Origin: Curvibacter gracilis ATCC BAA-807 | Lineage (GTDB): Bacteria > Pseudomonadota > Gammaproteobacteria > Burkholderiales > Burkholderiaceae_C | Reading direction: 5' to 3' | Assembly (NCBI RefSeq): GCF_000518645.1 | Contig: NZ_JADZ01000028.1 | Span: 1 to 64,000, forward strand | Length of the DNA: 64,000 nt | Shown: one piece after another, positions 9,324 through 17,605 of the stretch | Layout of the letters: each line of letters starts with the position of its first letter | Numbering within the stretch: the stretch's first letter is position 1 | Translations under genes and position numbers: made by a program | Notes under the pieces: generated by a model | Databases searched by the model: none | What the model saw: only the letters and a program-made list of their open reading frames with translations | Told to the model about the DNA's origin: nothing

Positions 9324-10205
9324 TCAGGAGGGCATGACCAGTTGGCCGAACTTGCCCGCCTGAAAGTCGCGGATGGCCTGCTGCATCTGCTCGACCGTGT
9401 TCATCACAAACGGGCCCTGCTTCACCAGGGGCTCACGCAGAGCGGGGCCGCTGAGCAAGGCAAAGTGCAAGGGGGTCGAGCCCTGGGCCTGCAGCTGCAA
9501 GGTCTCCTGGGCGGTGGCCGACTCGGCCGGCAATTGCAGGCCCAGGCCATGCTCGGCCTTCAGGCTGCGCTGCTCGCCGCCGGCCGACAAGGCCAGTTCG
9601 CCCGACACCACATAAAGCAGGCCACCCCAACCGCGCGGCAAAGCGTGCTCGAAGCGGGCGCCCGGCTGAACAAAGCCGTCCAGCAGGGTGAAGGGTTCGG
9701 GCAACTGGTGGGTGGCTGGTGAGGCCACACCCTGGCTTTCGCCGAGCACCACCCGCACCCGCACCCCAGGGGAGCGGATCTCGGGCACGTCGGCGGGCTC
9801 CAGGTGCACGGCAAAAGGTGCGTGGCCCTTCTTGGCCGCCGGCAGGTTGACGAAGATCTGCAGCGCGTGCACGTGCGGGTTGGCCCCCTCGGGCTGCTCG
9901 GTGTGCACCGCGCCGCGGCCGGCAGCAAACCAGTGCAGCGCACCCGGGTGGATGGGCCCATTGTTGCCCATCGAGTCGTAGTTGACATGGGGCGAGGTGG
10001 AGTCCTCGAACATGTAGGTGACCGCCGAGATGCCCGCATGCGGGTGGGGCTGGAAGGTGGGCGAGGTCATGTGAAAGTGGTCCACCATCACCACCGGGTC
10101 GATCAGGCCCTGAAACGCATCCTCAGGCAGGTGCTTGGCCGTGAAGCCCGAGCCGATGCGCATGTCGTGGCCGGCCACGGGCTTGGAAATTCTCAAGGAA
10201 CTCAT
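9324..10205 (-). CDS. Pirin family protein
   Basis: 293 residues with the bicupin pirin fold. The N-terminal cupin has the metal-binding motif set: VVMVDHFHMTSP and HPHAGISAVTYMFED (His ligands), then GAVHTEQPEG and PHVHALQIFVNLP. Bacterial pirins bind Fe or Ni and some oxidise quercetin; others modulate pyruvate dehydrogenase or respond to redox state. It ends a minus-strand run of four genes that also encode a small monooxygenase-like protein, an SDR and an isochorismatase-like hydrolase, behind a divergent LysR regulator. That context suggests a role in handling quinones or phenolics. It is convergent with mltB, with a hairpin-forming 37-base gap lacking a U-tract. Confidence 0.9.
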   Translation of the reverse strand: MSSLRISKPVAGHDMRIGSGFTAKHLPEDAFQGLIDPVVMVDHFHMTSPTFQPHPHAGISAVTYMFEDSTSPHVNYDSMGNNGPIHPGALHWFAAGRGAVHTEQPEGANPHVHALQIFVNLPAAKKGHAPFAVHLEPADVPEIRSPGVRVRVVLGESQGVASPATHQLPEPFTLLDGFVQPGARFEHALPRGWGGLLYVVSGELALSAGGEQRSLKAEHGLGLQLPAESATAQETLQLQAQGSTPLHFALLSGPALREPLVKQGPFVMNTVEQMQQAIRDFQAGKFGQLVMPS

Positions 10206-10261
10206 GAAGGACTCCAGTCAGATTCGAAAGCAGAAGATCGCAGCAGCAGCGCCCGGCAGCA

Positions 10262-10588
10262 TCAGGTCTGGCGCGCCAGGGCCTGCCAATGCCGGATCGG
10301 GCGCACGCCATCCAGCCAGGGGTCGATGCGTTCAAAGTAAGGGTCGTAGTAAGCCTTCTTCAATTGCACCTCCTGCACGAACTCGCGGCTGGGCCAGACC
10401 TCGTACAGCAGCAACTCGTTGGGCTCCTCGGCATTGGCCAGCACATCGAAGCCCAGGCACACGCCCTCTTGCAGGATCAGTTGGCGCAAGGCCAGCAGCT
10501 CGCGCAGCAGGTCGTCCCGGCAGCCGGGCTTGATCCGCAGGGTCACAGTGATGACCCAGGGCTGGGCGGCATCGCCGGGCTGCATCAC
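10262..10588 (-). CDS. ABM-domain protein (putative quinol monooxygenase)
   Basis: 108 residues with the ferredoxin-like antibiotic biosynthesis monooxygenase fold. The segment VITVTLRIKPGCRDDLLREL, the central NELLLYEVWPSREFVQEVQL and the C-terminal Y-x2-PYFERI are typical. Characterised relatives such as YgiN oxidise quinols without a metal or flavin cofactor. The start overlaps the stop of the SDR gene (ATGA), indicating translational coupling. In the same operon pirin follows after 56 bases, supporting a joint role in quinone or phenol oxidation. The substrate cannot be told from sequence. Confidence 0.82.
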   Translation of the reverse strand: MMQPGDAAQPWVITVTLRIKPGCRDDLLRELLALRQLILQEGVCLGFDVLANAEEPNELLLYEVWPSREFVQEVQLKKAYYDPYFERIDPWLDGVRPIRHWQALARQT

Positions 10589-11331
10589 AGGGCGTCGGTG
10601 AGGCCACCGTCCGTCAGCAAGGTGCGCCCGGTCACCCAGCGGGATTCGTCGGAGGCCAGAAAGGCCACCACGTCGGCCACATCTTCGGGCTCGCCGATGC
10701 GGCCCAGCGGGGTGGCGGCCATCACCGCTTCGCGGCGTGCCGGCGGCGTGGCGGCCGTCATGTCGGTGCGCGTCATCGAAGGCGCCACCGCATTGACGGT
10801 GATGCCACGCGGGCCCAGCTCCTTGGCCAGGGCGTTGGTCAGCACCGACACGGCCGCTTTGCTGGCCGCATACAGACCCGATCCGAGCCGGGGCTGGTAA
10901 ATGAGGTTGGTGGAGAAGTTCACGATCCGGCCGCCGCGCAGGGGGAAATGCGGCAAGGCGTTCTGCACCATGTAGATCACGCTGTTGAAGTTGACGTTGA
11001 AGGCCCGCGCCACGCTGGCGGCGTCCATCTCGGCCAGGGTGCGCATCTCCAGCATGCCGGCACAGTTGACCAGCGCATCGACCTGGCCGAAGCGCTCCAC
11101 GATGCGGGTCATGGCGGCCTTCACGCTGGCTTCGTCACTGACATCGGCCGCATAGGCCTCGGCGACGCCGCCGGCGCCACGGATGCGCTCCAGCACCTGT
11201 TCGGCGGCCTGGGCGTTGTGCTGGTAGATGATGGCCACGGCCAGGCCTTGGGAGGCCAGCTTGACGGCAACGGCCGCGCCGATGCCACGCGAGCCACCGG
11301 TGACGATGGCGATTCTGGGAGAGGCTTGCAT
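10585..11331 (-). CDS. SDR family NAD(P)-dependent oxidoreductase
   Basis: 248 residues of classical short-chain dehydrogenase. The cofactor motif is TGGSRGIG near residue 11, followed by NCAG near 89 and the YAASK active site near 153 with the preceding Ser in NFSTN. The C-terminal PEDVADVVAFLASDESRWVTGRTLLTDGG is the standard SDR ending. The TGGSRGIG site followed by VAIIYQHN suggests NADP preference, which is inference. Product specificity is unknown. It is coupled to the downstream ABM gene and is separated from the upstream isochorismatase-like gene by a 78-base gap containing a strong hairpin. Confidence 0.9.
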   Translation of the reverse strand: MQASPRIAIVTGGSRGIGAAVAVKLASQGLAVAIIYQHNAQAAEQVLERIRGAGGVAEAYAADVSDEASVKAAMTRIVERFGQVDALVNCAGMLEMRTLAEMDAASVARAFNVNFNSVIYMVQNALPHFPLRGGRIVNFSTNLIYQPRLGSGLYAASKAAVSVLTNALAKELGPRGITVNAVAPSMTRTDMTAATPPARREAVMAATPLGRIGEPEDVADVVAFLASDESRWVTGRTLLTDGGLTDAL

Positions 11332-11360
11332 ATCGGGGTCCTGGACCGGGGTCCTGTCGA

Positions 11361-11389
11361 GCCGAAGCCCGCTGCGTGCGGGCTTCGGC
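11361..11389 (-). terminator. 12-bp perfect hairpin between isochorismatase-like gene and SDR
   Basis: GCCGAAGCCCGC and its exact complement surround a 5-base loop. No U-tract follows on the minus strand, so it may be a partial terminator, a Rho-assisted site, or an mRNA stabiliser that lowers expression of the downstream genes. Confidence 0.5.
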
Positions 11390-11409
11390 CTCTTCGTGGG
11401 CGGGTTGGC

Positions 11410-12171
11410 TTACTTCTTGGCGGCCGAGCTGGTCACCTGCCACACCAGGGTGGCAAACGGCATGTCGAGCGCGCCATAGACGTCATGGGCCTTGGGATCG
11501 TTGTTGTCACCCAGCATCTCGACCGCCACGCTGGCGTAGTCCATCACCGGGATGCCAGCGCCGGCCAGACGGGCCAGACCGGCCGTGCGCTTGGCTTCGG
11601 AGAAGGTGCCCGAGGCATCGAGCACCACACGGGCGTCGTAGCCGGCCGCCTTGGCCGACAGTGCCGGGTAGGTGGCACAGATCTCGAACGACACGCCGGC
11701 CACCACCAGCTGCTTGCGACCGGTCTTGGCGACAGCCGCCACCACGCGGGGGTCTTCCCAGGCGTTGATCTTGGAGCGGACGATGGGTTGCACATCGGGC
11801 ACGGCGGCCAGCAGTTCAGGGATCACCGGGCCCCACATGCCGTCGGTCATGGTGGCGGTGAGCACCACCGGCACGCCCAGGATGCGGGCCGCCTTGGCCA
11901 GGGCCACCACGTTGTGCTTGAGGTCCCCCACAGTGATGTCGCGCACGCCGGTGTACAGGCCCACCTGGTGGTCGGTCAGCAGCAGCACGGTGTTCTCGCG
12001 GCTGAGCAGGTTCAGGTAGGCATTCTGGGCGTTGGACATGGCGTTGCTTTCTTTGCTGGAGGAGGTGGTGGCAGCCGTTGCAGGCAGAGCGGCAGCGGCC
12101 ATGCCAGCAGCCAGGGGGGCCAAGGCGACGGCGCTGACTGAGCCCGTGCCAAGAAAATGTCGTCGATCCAT
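11410..12171 (-). CDS. Isochorismatase-family hydrolase (YcaC-like) with Tat-type leader
   Basis: 253 residues. The alpha/beta core from about residue 50 has the cysteine hydrolase triad: Asp in LLLTDHQVG, Lys in RSKINAWED and Cys in GVSFEICATYPALSA. The Cys segment and the downstream LDASGTFSEAKR closely resemble E. coli YcaC, an octameric hydrolase of unknown substrate. Unusually, residues 1-34 form a twin-arginine leader (DRRHFLGTG, then a hydrophobic stretch and Ala-rich cleavage region). An internal ATG at 12039 would give a leaderless cytosolic form beginning MSNAQ. It is divergent from the LysR gene at 12325 and probably controlled by it. Confidence 0.85.
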   Translation of the reverse strand: MDRRHFLGTGSVSAVALAPLAAGMAAAALPATAATTSSSKESNAMSNAQNAYLNLLSRENTVLLLTDHQVGLYTGVRDITVGDLKHNVVALAKAARILGVPVVLTATMTDGMWGPVIPELLAAVPDVQPIVRSKINAWEDPRVVAAVAKTGRKQLVVAGVSFEICATYPALSAKAAGYDARVVLDASGTFSEAKRTAGLARLAGAGIPVMDYASVAVEMLGDNNDPKAHDVYGALDMPFATLVWQVTSSAAKK

Positions 12172-12256
12172 GCTGTTTTCCTGTGAGGTTGAATGAACAG
12201 GGCTGGACTGTGAAAGATTTCAGGCCATAGAAAAAGGCCCGGCCTGATAACGTAAA

Positions 12257-12272
12257 GTTCCACATATAGAAC
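12257..12272. promoter_or_regulatory. LysR-type operator candidate (distal site)
   Basis: GTTCCACATATAGAAC has GTTC/GAAC arms and a T-N11-A core, as expected of LysR boxes, in the divergent region between the YcaC-like gene and lysR. Confidence 0.5.
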
Positions 12273-12296
12273 GATCTTCAAAAATCATCCTTTTCA

Positions 12297-12311
12297 TTGG
12301 AACAATAGAAC
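12297..12311. promoter_or_regulatory. LysR-type operator candidate (proximal site)
   Basis: TTGGAACAATAGAAC shares the GGAAC...ATAGAAC composition of the site at 12257-12272, about 40 bases (four helical turns) away on centre. Paired sites are typical of LysR activation and autoregulation. Confidence 0.45.
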
Positions 12312-12324
12312 AAATCTGTCATAT

Positions 12325-13293
12325 ATGATCGATATGAGTGTCGAGTGGAACGATTTGTTGCTTTTTTTACAGGTCGTGGAGCGCAAAGGTTTCACCTCTG
12401 CCGGAGAAGCCCTGGGCATTCCCAAGTCGCGCCTGTCGCGCCGGGTCACCCTGCTGGAGGCGCGCCTGGGCACACGCTTGCTGCAGCGCAGCTCGCGCAG
12501 GCTCAGCCTCACCGATGCCGGTCAGGCCCTCTATGCCCATTGCCAGGTGATGTTGAAAGAGGCCGAGGCCGGGATTGCCGCCGTGCAGCAACGCAGCACC
12601 CGCCCCATGGGCAAGGTGCGGCTGAGCCTGCCGGTGGGCTTGTCAGAAATGATCGCAGGCACCTTGCTGCCGCGTTTTCTGCAATGTTTTCCCGATGTCC
12701 AGGTGGTGGTCCAGGCCACCAACCGCAGCGTGGACCTGATCGCCGAGCAGGTGGACGTGGTGGTGCGCGGCGTGGGCACGGCGCTGCGGCTGGACACCTC
12801 CAGCCTGGTGCAGGCCTGTGTCTGCACCGTGCCCTGGAGCCTGGTGTGCAGCCCCGCCTATCTGGCCAAGATCGGCCCCCTGACAAGCCTGGGCGATCTG
12901 GAGCAGGCCGATCTGCTGCTCTACACCCCCAATGATGAAGGCGACACCGAACTGCGCCTGATCGACGATCAAGGCGTGGTCCACACCCTGCCCATGCCGG
13001 TCCGGTTGCAAAGCGACAACCTGGGCGTGCTGCGCCAGGCGGCGCGCAGCGATCTCGGCCTGTGCGGACTGCCCAGCTACCTGTGCGCCCAGGACCTCGC
13101 CAGTGGACAGTTGGTCAGTGTGCTGCCGGGTTGGCGACCCATGGCCGGTCATCTGGTGGTGCTGTTCCCGAGCCGGCGCGGCCTGGCCCCCGCGGCCCGG
13201 GCACTGGTCGATTTCCTGAAAACCGAATTGCCAATGCTGATGACCAGCGAAGCGCCCCGCCCTCGCGCCGCCCCCCTTCAGCCCAAGGGCTGA
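12325..13293 (+). CDS. LysR-family transcriptional regulator
   Basis: 322 residues. The winged HTH occupies about residues 6-65, with WNDLLLFLQVVERKGFTSAGEALGIPKSRLSRRVTLLE-type spacing seen as separate motifs and RLGTRLLQRSSRRLSLTDAG. The effector-binding domain follows (VRLSLPVGLSEMIAG to the end). The subfamily resembles regulators that activate divergent oxidoreductase or pirin genes. ATG codons at 12325 and 12334 are both possible; no Shine-Dalgarno is evident for either. It is divergent from the YcaC-like/SDR/ABM/pirin operon, with two operator-like dyads in between. Its 3' end overlaps the convergent GGDEF-EAL gene by 16 bases. Confidence 0.92.
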   Translation: MIDMSVEWNDLLLFLQVVERKGFTSAGEALGIPKSRLSRRVTLLEARLGTRLLQRSSRRLSLTDAGQALYAHCQVMLKEAEAGIAAVQQRSTRPMGKVRLSLPVGLSEMIAGTLLPRFLQCFPDVQVVVQATNRSVDLIAEQVDVVVRGVGTALRLDTSSLVQACVCTVPWSLVCSPAYLAKIGPLTSLGDLEQADLLLYTPNDEGDTELRLIDDQGVVHTLPMPVRLQSDNLGVLRQAARSDLGLCGLPSYLCAQDLASGQLVSVLPGWRPMAGHLVVLFPSRRGLAPAARALVDFLKTELPMLMTSEAPRPRAAPLQPKG

Positions 13294-16200
13294 AGACGGC
13301 GCCGCTCCTGCGGCACCGGGCGGTCGGCCAGCCACACCGGAAACTGGGCCGGGGGCATGGGCCGGGCAAAGTGATAGCCCTGCAATTCGTCGCAACCCAG
13401 GGCCTTGAGCAGTTCACTGGCCTCGCCGGTTTCCACCCCCTCCGCCACCACCACCAGGCTCAGGCTGTGGCCCAGGGCGATGATGGCGCGGACGATGGAG
13501 AGATCGGCAGGGTCGGTCAGCAGATCGCGCACAAAGGACTGATCGATCTTGAGCTTGTCGATCGGGAACTGCTTCAGGTAGGCCAGGCTGGAATAGCCGG
13601 TGCCGAAATCATCGATCGACAACAACACCCCCAGGGCCTTGAGGTTCTGCAGCAGGCGGCCCGAAATCGCCGCGTGCTCCATCAGTTGCGACTCGGTCAG
13701 CTCCAGCTCCAGCCGGGCCGGGTCCACCCGGTTGGCCCGCAGGCAGCTCTGCAGGTGCGAGACCAGTCCCTCGTCCGTGAGCTGGGCGGCCGACAGATTG
13801 ACCGACACCACCAGCGGCGGCAACCCTTCATCGGTCCAGCGGGCGATCTGCTCACAGGCCTGCTGGATCACCCACTGCCCGATCGGATGGATCAGGCCGG
13901 TCTCCTCGGCCACAGGGATGAAGCGCGCCGGCGACACCGAACCCAACACCGGGTGCTGCCAGCGCAGCAGCGCCTCCAGGCCCACCACGGCCAGGGTGTT
14001 GGCATCCACCCGTGGCTGGTAGTGCACCGAGAGTTCCTCGTGGGCCAGCGCCTGACGCAGGTACTGTTCGATCTCCTGGCGCTCCCGGGTGCTCTGGTCG
14101 ATCTCGGGGCTGAAGAAGCGCGCCGTGTCGCGACCTGAAGATTTGGCCTCGTACATGGCCGCATCGGCCTGGCGCATCAACTCGTCCAGATCGGTGCTGT
14201 CGTCGGGGTAGATGGCCATGCCCACGCTGCACGACACCTGCAGGCTGTGCCCCTCGACCGGATGGGCCTGACGGATCAACGGGATCAAGCGGCGCTCGAC
14301 CACGGAGCGCACCTCGTCCCCATCGGTCACGCCACGCATGATGACCACGAACTCGTCCCCGCCCAGCCGGCTCACCGTGTCACCGCCCCGCACGGCCTGG
14401 GTCAGGCGGTGGGCCACCGAGCGCAGCAGGCCGTCGCCGATGTGATGGCCCAGCGAATCGTTGATGTTCTTGAACCGATCCAGGTCGATGAACAGCACGG
14501 CCACCCGCCCGCCCGACTGCTGCGCCGCACTCAGGGCCTCGCCCAGGCGGGTGATGCACAAGGAGCGGTTGGGCAGCTCGGTGAGCACATCGTGCTCGGC
14601 CAGGAACTGAACCCGGGCCTCGGTGCGCTTGCGGTCGGTGATGTCGACCGAAATGCCGATGTAGTGCGACACATCGCCCTGGCGCGAGGCATCCCGCACC
14701 GCGGAAATCATCAGCCAGGCGGGGTAGCTCTCACCCGAGCGCCGGCGGAAATGCACCTCGCCCTGCCAGGCATCGCGGTCCCCGAGCAAGGCCGGCAGGC
14801 TGGCGGGCCAGTGGTCCACCTCGCCGGGCAGGATCAACTGGCTGAGCTGCTCCCCGATCACCTCGTAGTAGTCGTAATAGGTGCTGCGGCAGAAGGCCTT
14901 GTTGACGCTCAGGATGCGCTGACGATCATCCATGATGATGATGCTCTCGGACGAGGCCTCGAACACCTTGGCCCACAGCTCCAGGCGCTGCTCCATGAGC
15001 TTGAGCATGTTGATCGGGGTGAAGGCCGTGAGCACCGCATCCTGCCCCTGGAACTGCAGGCGCCGTGCCGACAGCACGGCCCATGAGGGTGTCTCACCGC
15101 CCAGCCAACGCACCTCGAACTCGTCCACCGCGCCCTGGTCGGCCAGGCGCTGGAAGAAGCGGGCCCGCACGCCCGGCTCCAGCCCGGTGGCCCAGGGGTC
15201 GTCGATGCGCCCGGCCAGCCAGGGCTGGGCCGGTGCATTGGCATGCAGCACCTGGTGCCGTGGTACCGAGGTCACCACCATGGCGATCGGAATCGCCTCC
15301 ACCATGTCCTGCTGGGTCTGGGCCGCACGGGCGCTGGCGGCCAGCTCTTGCTGCGTCAGCCGCTCGCGGTCCAGCTGGGCCAGCATGTCGTTGAAGGCGG
15401 TCACCAACTGCCCGATCTCATCGCGGCTGTGCCAGAGCGCACGGCGGCTGTGGTCGCCGGTGCGGCTCACCTCGTCGGCCACCTCGGCCAGTTGACGCAG
15501 GGGATGGGAGATCAGACGCGCCACGGTATAGACCAGGCTCAGGATGCACCCCAGCAGCAGCAAGGCCGTGCCCAGGTGCAGCCACATGCGCAGGAACAAG
15601 GCATCGACCCGCTTGTGAAGCATGCCGTCCAGCGCGCCCAGCACCTGGGTCCAGGCCTGGTCCAGTCGCAACAGGGTCTGGCCATAGCCATCGCGGAAGG
15701 CCGCCAGATCGGGCGGTGGCGGGCCGCTGTCGTCGGACAGCGCGCGCACCACCGACAGCAGCGCCTGCAACTGCTGCTGCAGCTGCATGGGCGAATCACC
15801 CAGCGCCTGTTGCAGCGGAAGCTGGCCCGCCGCCAGTGCCTGTTGGTAGTCTGCGGCGATGCCCAGCGAGACGGCATCGAGCCGCCCGGCCAGGATCAGC
15901 AGCTCGGTGCGCCGCCGGCCCGAGCGCAGGGCCTGCTCCGAGACCCCATCCAGGGCCTGGGCCGTGTCGTGCAGCACCTCGAGCAACTCAGGGAAACGCA
16001 ACACCCCCAAGGACATGGCGTAGTAGCTGTCCAGGTCGGGGTCGAGGATGAGGTTGGACTGGTTGCCCACCATGGTGAGCAGCTCACGCCCCTGCCGGGC
16101 CACGGTACCCAGCAGCTTGCGCGACTCGGGCTGGGCCTGAGCCGCTGCGAGGGCCTTCAGCCAGGCGGCACTGAGGTCTGCCGACCCCAGCGATTCGTCG

Positions 16201-16520
16201 TGCTGCAAACGCAATGCGTCAAACGCCAGCAGCCGGGCCTGCCACGCTTCGACGGGCACGCCGGCCGAGCCCGCGCTGCCAGGGGCCGCATCACGGAAAG
16301 GCGGCAGCAGCAGATCGCGCACCACCGCGCTGTAACGGGTGCCCACGATCTCCTTGCGGGCGAAATCGATGGCGAGGTATTTTTCGTGGATCAGGATGCC
16401 GGAGACATAGATCACCGCCGTCAGGTCCAGCAGGTAGATCAGGGTGAGCTTGCGCCCGACGCTCAAACGCCCCAGCCAGCCTATCAAGGGCTTCAACAGT
16501 CTCACCCACGAACCTCCCAT
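13278..16520 (-). CDS. Membrane-bound PAS-GGDEF-EAL cyclic-di-GMP protein
   Basis: 1080 residues. A membrane helix near residues 25-45, a long helical periplasmic sensor, a second helix near 310-335 and a HAMP domain near 337-390 are followed by two PAS-like segments (about 400-510 and 515-640), GGDEF and EAL. GGDEF is intact (SRLGGDEFVVI near 720) with an I-site RGGD five residues before it. EAL is also intact: LEALLRW near 847, VNLSAAQL, and DDFGTGYSS near 968. So both cyclase and phosphodiesterase activities are possible; which one dominates is unknown. The protein is complete and stands alone, ending inside the 3' end of the convergent lysR. Confidence 0.92.
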   Translation of the reverse strand: MGGSWVRLLKPLIGWLGRLSVGRKLTLIYLLDLTAVIYVSGILIHEKYLAIDFARKEIVGTRYSAVVRDLLLPPFRDAAPGSAGSAGVPVEAWQARLLAFDALRLQHDESLGSADLSAAWLKALAAAQAQPESRKLLGTVARQGRELLTMVGNQSNLILDPDLDSYYAMSLGVLRFPELLEVLHDTAQALDGVSEQALRSGRRRTELLILAGRLDAVSLGIAADYQQALAAGQLPLQQALGDSPMQLQQQLQALLSVVRALSDDSGPPPPDLAAFRDGYGQTLLRLDQAWTQVLGALDGMLHKRVDALFLRMWLHLGTALLLLGCILSLVYTVARLISHPLRQLAEVADEVSRTGDHSRRALWHSRDEIGQLVTAFNDMLAQLDRERLTQQELAASARAAQTQQDMVEAIPIAMVVTSVPRHQVLHANAPAQPWLAGRIDDPWATGLEPGVRARFFQRLADQGAVDEFEVRWLGGETPSWAVLSARRLQFQGQDAVLTAFTPINMLKLMEQRLELWAKVFEASSESIIIMDDRQRILSVNKAFCRSTYYDYYEVIGEQLSQLILPGEVDHWPASLPALLGDRDAWQGEVHFRRRSGESYPAWLMISAVRDASRQGDVSHYIGISVDITDRKRTEARVQFLAEHDVLTELPNRSLCITRLGEALSAAQQSGGRVAVLFIDLDRFKNINDSLGHHIGDGLLRSVAHRLTQAVRGGDTVSRLGGDEFVVIMRGVTDGDEVRSVVERRLIPLIRQAHPVEGHSLQVSCSVGMAIYPDDSTDLDELMRQADAAMYEAKSSGRDTARFFSPEIDQSTRERQEIEQYLRQALAHEELSVHYQPRVDANTLAVVGLEALLRWQHPVLGSVSPARFIPVAEETGLIHPIGQWVIQQACEQIARWTDEGLPPLVVSVNLSAAQLTDEGLVSHLQSCLRANRVDPARLELELTESQLMEHAAISGRLLQNLKALGVLLSIDDFGTGYSSLAYLKQFPIDKLKIDQSFVRDLLTDPADLSIVRAIIALGHSLSLVVVAEGVETGEASELLKALGCDELQGYHFARPMPPAQFPVWLADRPVPQERRRLQPLG

Positions 16521-16608
16521 GTCAAGAACGGCATAAGCGCCTCAAACCCCGGCCAACGCAGCCATGAGAGACCGGCCCAGCGCCTTGCCGGACCAGGGCC
16601 TCACGACG

Positions 16609-16624
16609 GAGCCCCGCAGGGCTC
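16609..16624 (-). terminator. Weak hairpin after the alpha-E gene
   Basis: A 6-bp GAGCCC/GGGCTC stem with a CGCA loop lies 8 bases beyond the stop at 16633. There is no U-tract, so termination is uncertain. Confidence 0.3.
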
Positions 16625-16632
16625 GCCCGCCA

Positions 16633-17592
16633 TCAGGCCGCCGCCGGGATCAGGAAGTCGCGGCTGATGCGCGCCCCCAGCTCATTGACCCGGTCCAGGA
16701 ACTGGGTCAGGAAGGCATGCAGCCCGGTGGCCAGGATCTCGTCGATGCGGGCATATTGCAGATCGGCACGCAGCTTGCCGGCGCGCCGCCGCGTCTCGTC
16801 CGACTGGTCGTTGGACACCATCTCCAGGTTCTGCACCACCTCATTGAGGCTGGCATGCAGCGAGCGCGGCATGTCGGCGCGCAGGATCAGCAACTCGGCC
16901 ACGCGCTCGGGCTTGATCACGTCGCGGTACACCTTGCGATAGATCTCGAAGGCCGACACGCTGCGCAGGATCGCGCTCCAGTGGTAGAAGTCGTACTCCT
17001 GATCCTTCTCGCTGGCGGCCCCGAAGAAGTCGCTCTGCACGGCATGGAACTTCACATCGACCAGGCGGGCCGTGTTGTCGGCCCGCTCCAGGAAGGTGCC
17101 CAGGCGCATGAAATGCAGCGCCTCGTCCATCAGCATGGTGCCCACGGTGACGCCACGCGACAGGTGCGAACGGAACTTCACCCACTCGAAGAACTGGCCG
17201 GGGTCGCGCTCGAAATCGCCCTGACGCAGCATGCGGTTCACTTCCAGCCAGGTCTGGTTCTGGATTTCCCAGGCCTCGGTGGTGAGCGAGCCGCGCACCG
17301 CACGGGCGTTCTCACGCGCCGCACGCAGGCAGGACATGATGGACGACGGGTTGTCCTCGTCCTTGACCATGAACTCCAGCACGCGTGCAGGCGTCACCTC
17401 GCCATACAAGGCCTGGTAGGACGGCAGCAACTCGCTGATGGACAGCAGTCCCTGCCAGCCCACCTGGGCCACGGCGGCCGACTGGGGCAACAGGGAGGTC
17501 TGGTAATTAACATCCAGCATGCGGGCCGTGTTCTCAGCCCGCTCGGTGTACCTGGACATCCAGAACAAATGATCAGCGGTTCTCGACAGCAT
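16633..17592 (-). CDS. Alpha-E domain protein (COG2307/DUF403)
   Basis: 319 residues, all predicted helical. It opens with the family signature MLSRTADHLFWMSRYTERAE, then NTARMLDVNY, and has a second Arg/Glu-rich core: FLERADNTARLVDVKFH near residue 160. Alpha-E proteins are found with circularly permuted ATP-grasp ligases and transglutaminase-like peptidases. Comparative-genomic work by Iyer, Aravind and colleagues proposed that the set makes and processes a peptide modification; no reaction is proven. It follows the ATP-grasp gene by 13 bases in the same operon. A second alpha-E copy is fused to an ATP-grasp at 25593-28226. Confidence 0.88.
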   Translation of the reverse strand: MLSRTADHLFWMSRYTERAENTARMLDVNYQTSLLPQSAAVAQVGWQGLLSISELLPSYQALYGEVTPARVLEFMVKDEDNPSSIMSCLRAARENARAVRGSLTTEAWEIQNQTWLEVNRMLRQGDFERDPGQFFEWVKFRSHLSRGVTVGTMLMDEALHFMRLGTFLERADNTARLVDVKFHAVQSDFFGAASEKDQEYDFYHWSAILRSVSAFEIYRKVYRDVIKPERVAELLILRADMPRSLHASLNEVVQNLEMVSNDQSDETRRRAGKLRADLQYARIDEILATGLHAFLTQFLDRVNELGARISRDFLIPAAA

Positions 17593-17605
17593 TCAGTATC
17601 CCCTC

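Noticed and set aside
9288-9325. GACGAC/GTCGTC dyad as a convergent terminator for mltB and pirin
   Set aside because: The stem is only 6 bp with a long interrupted loop and there is no U-tract on either side.
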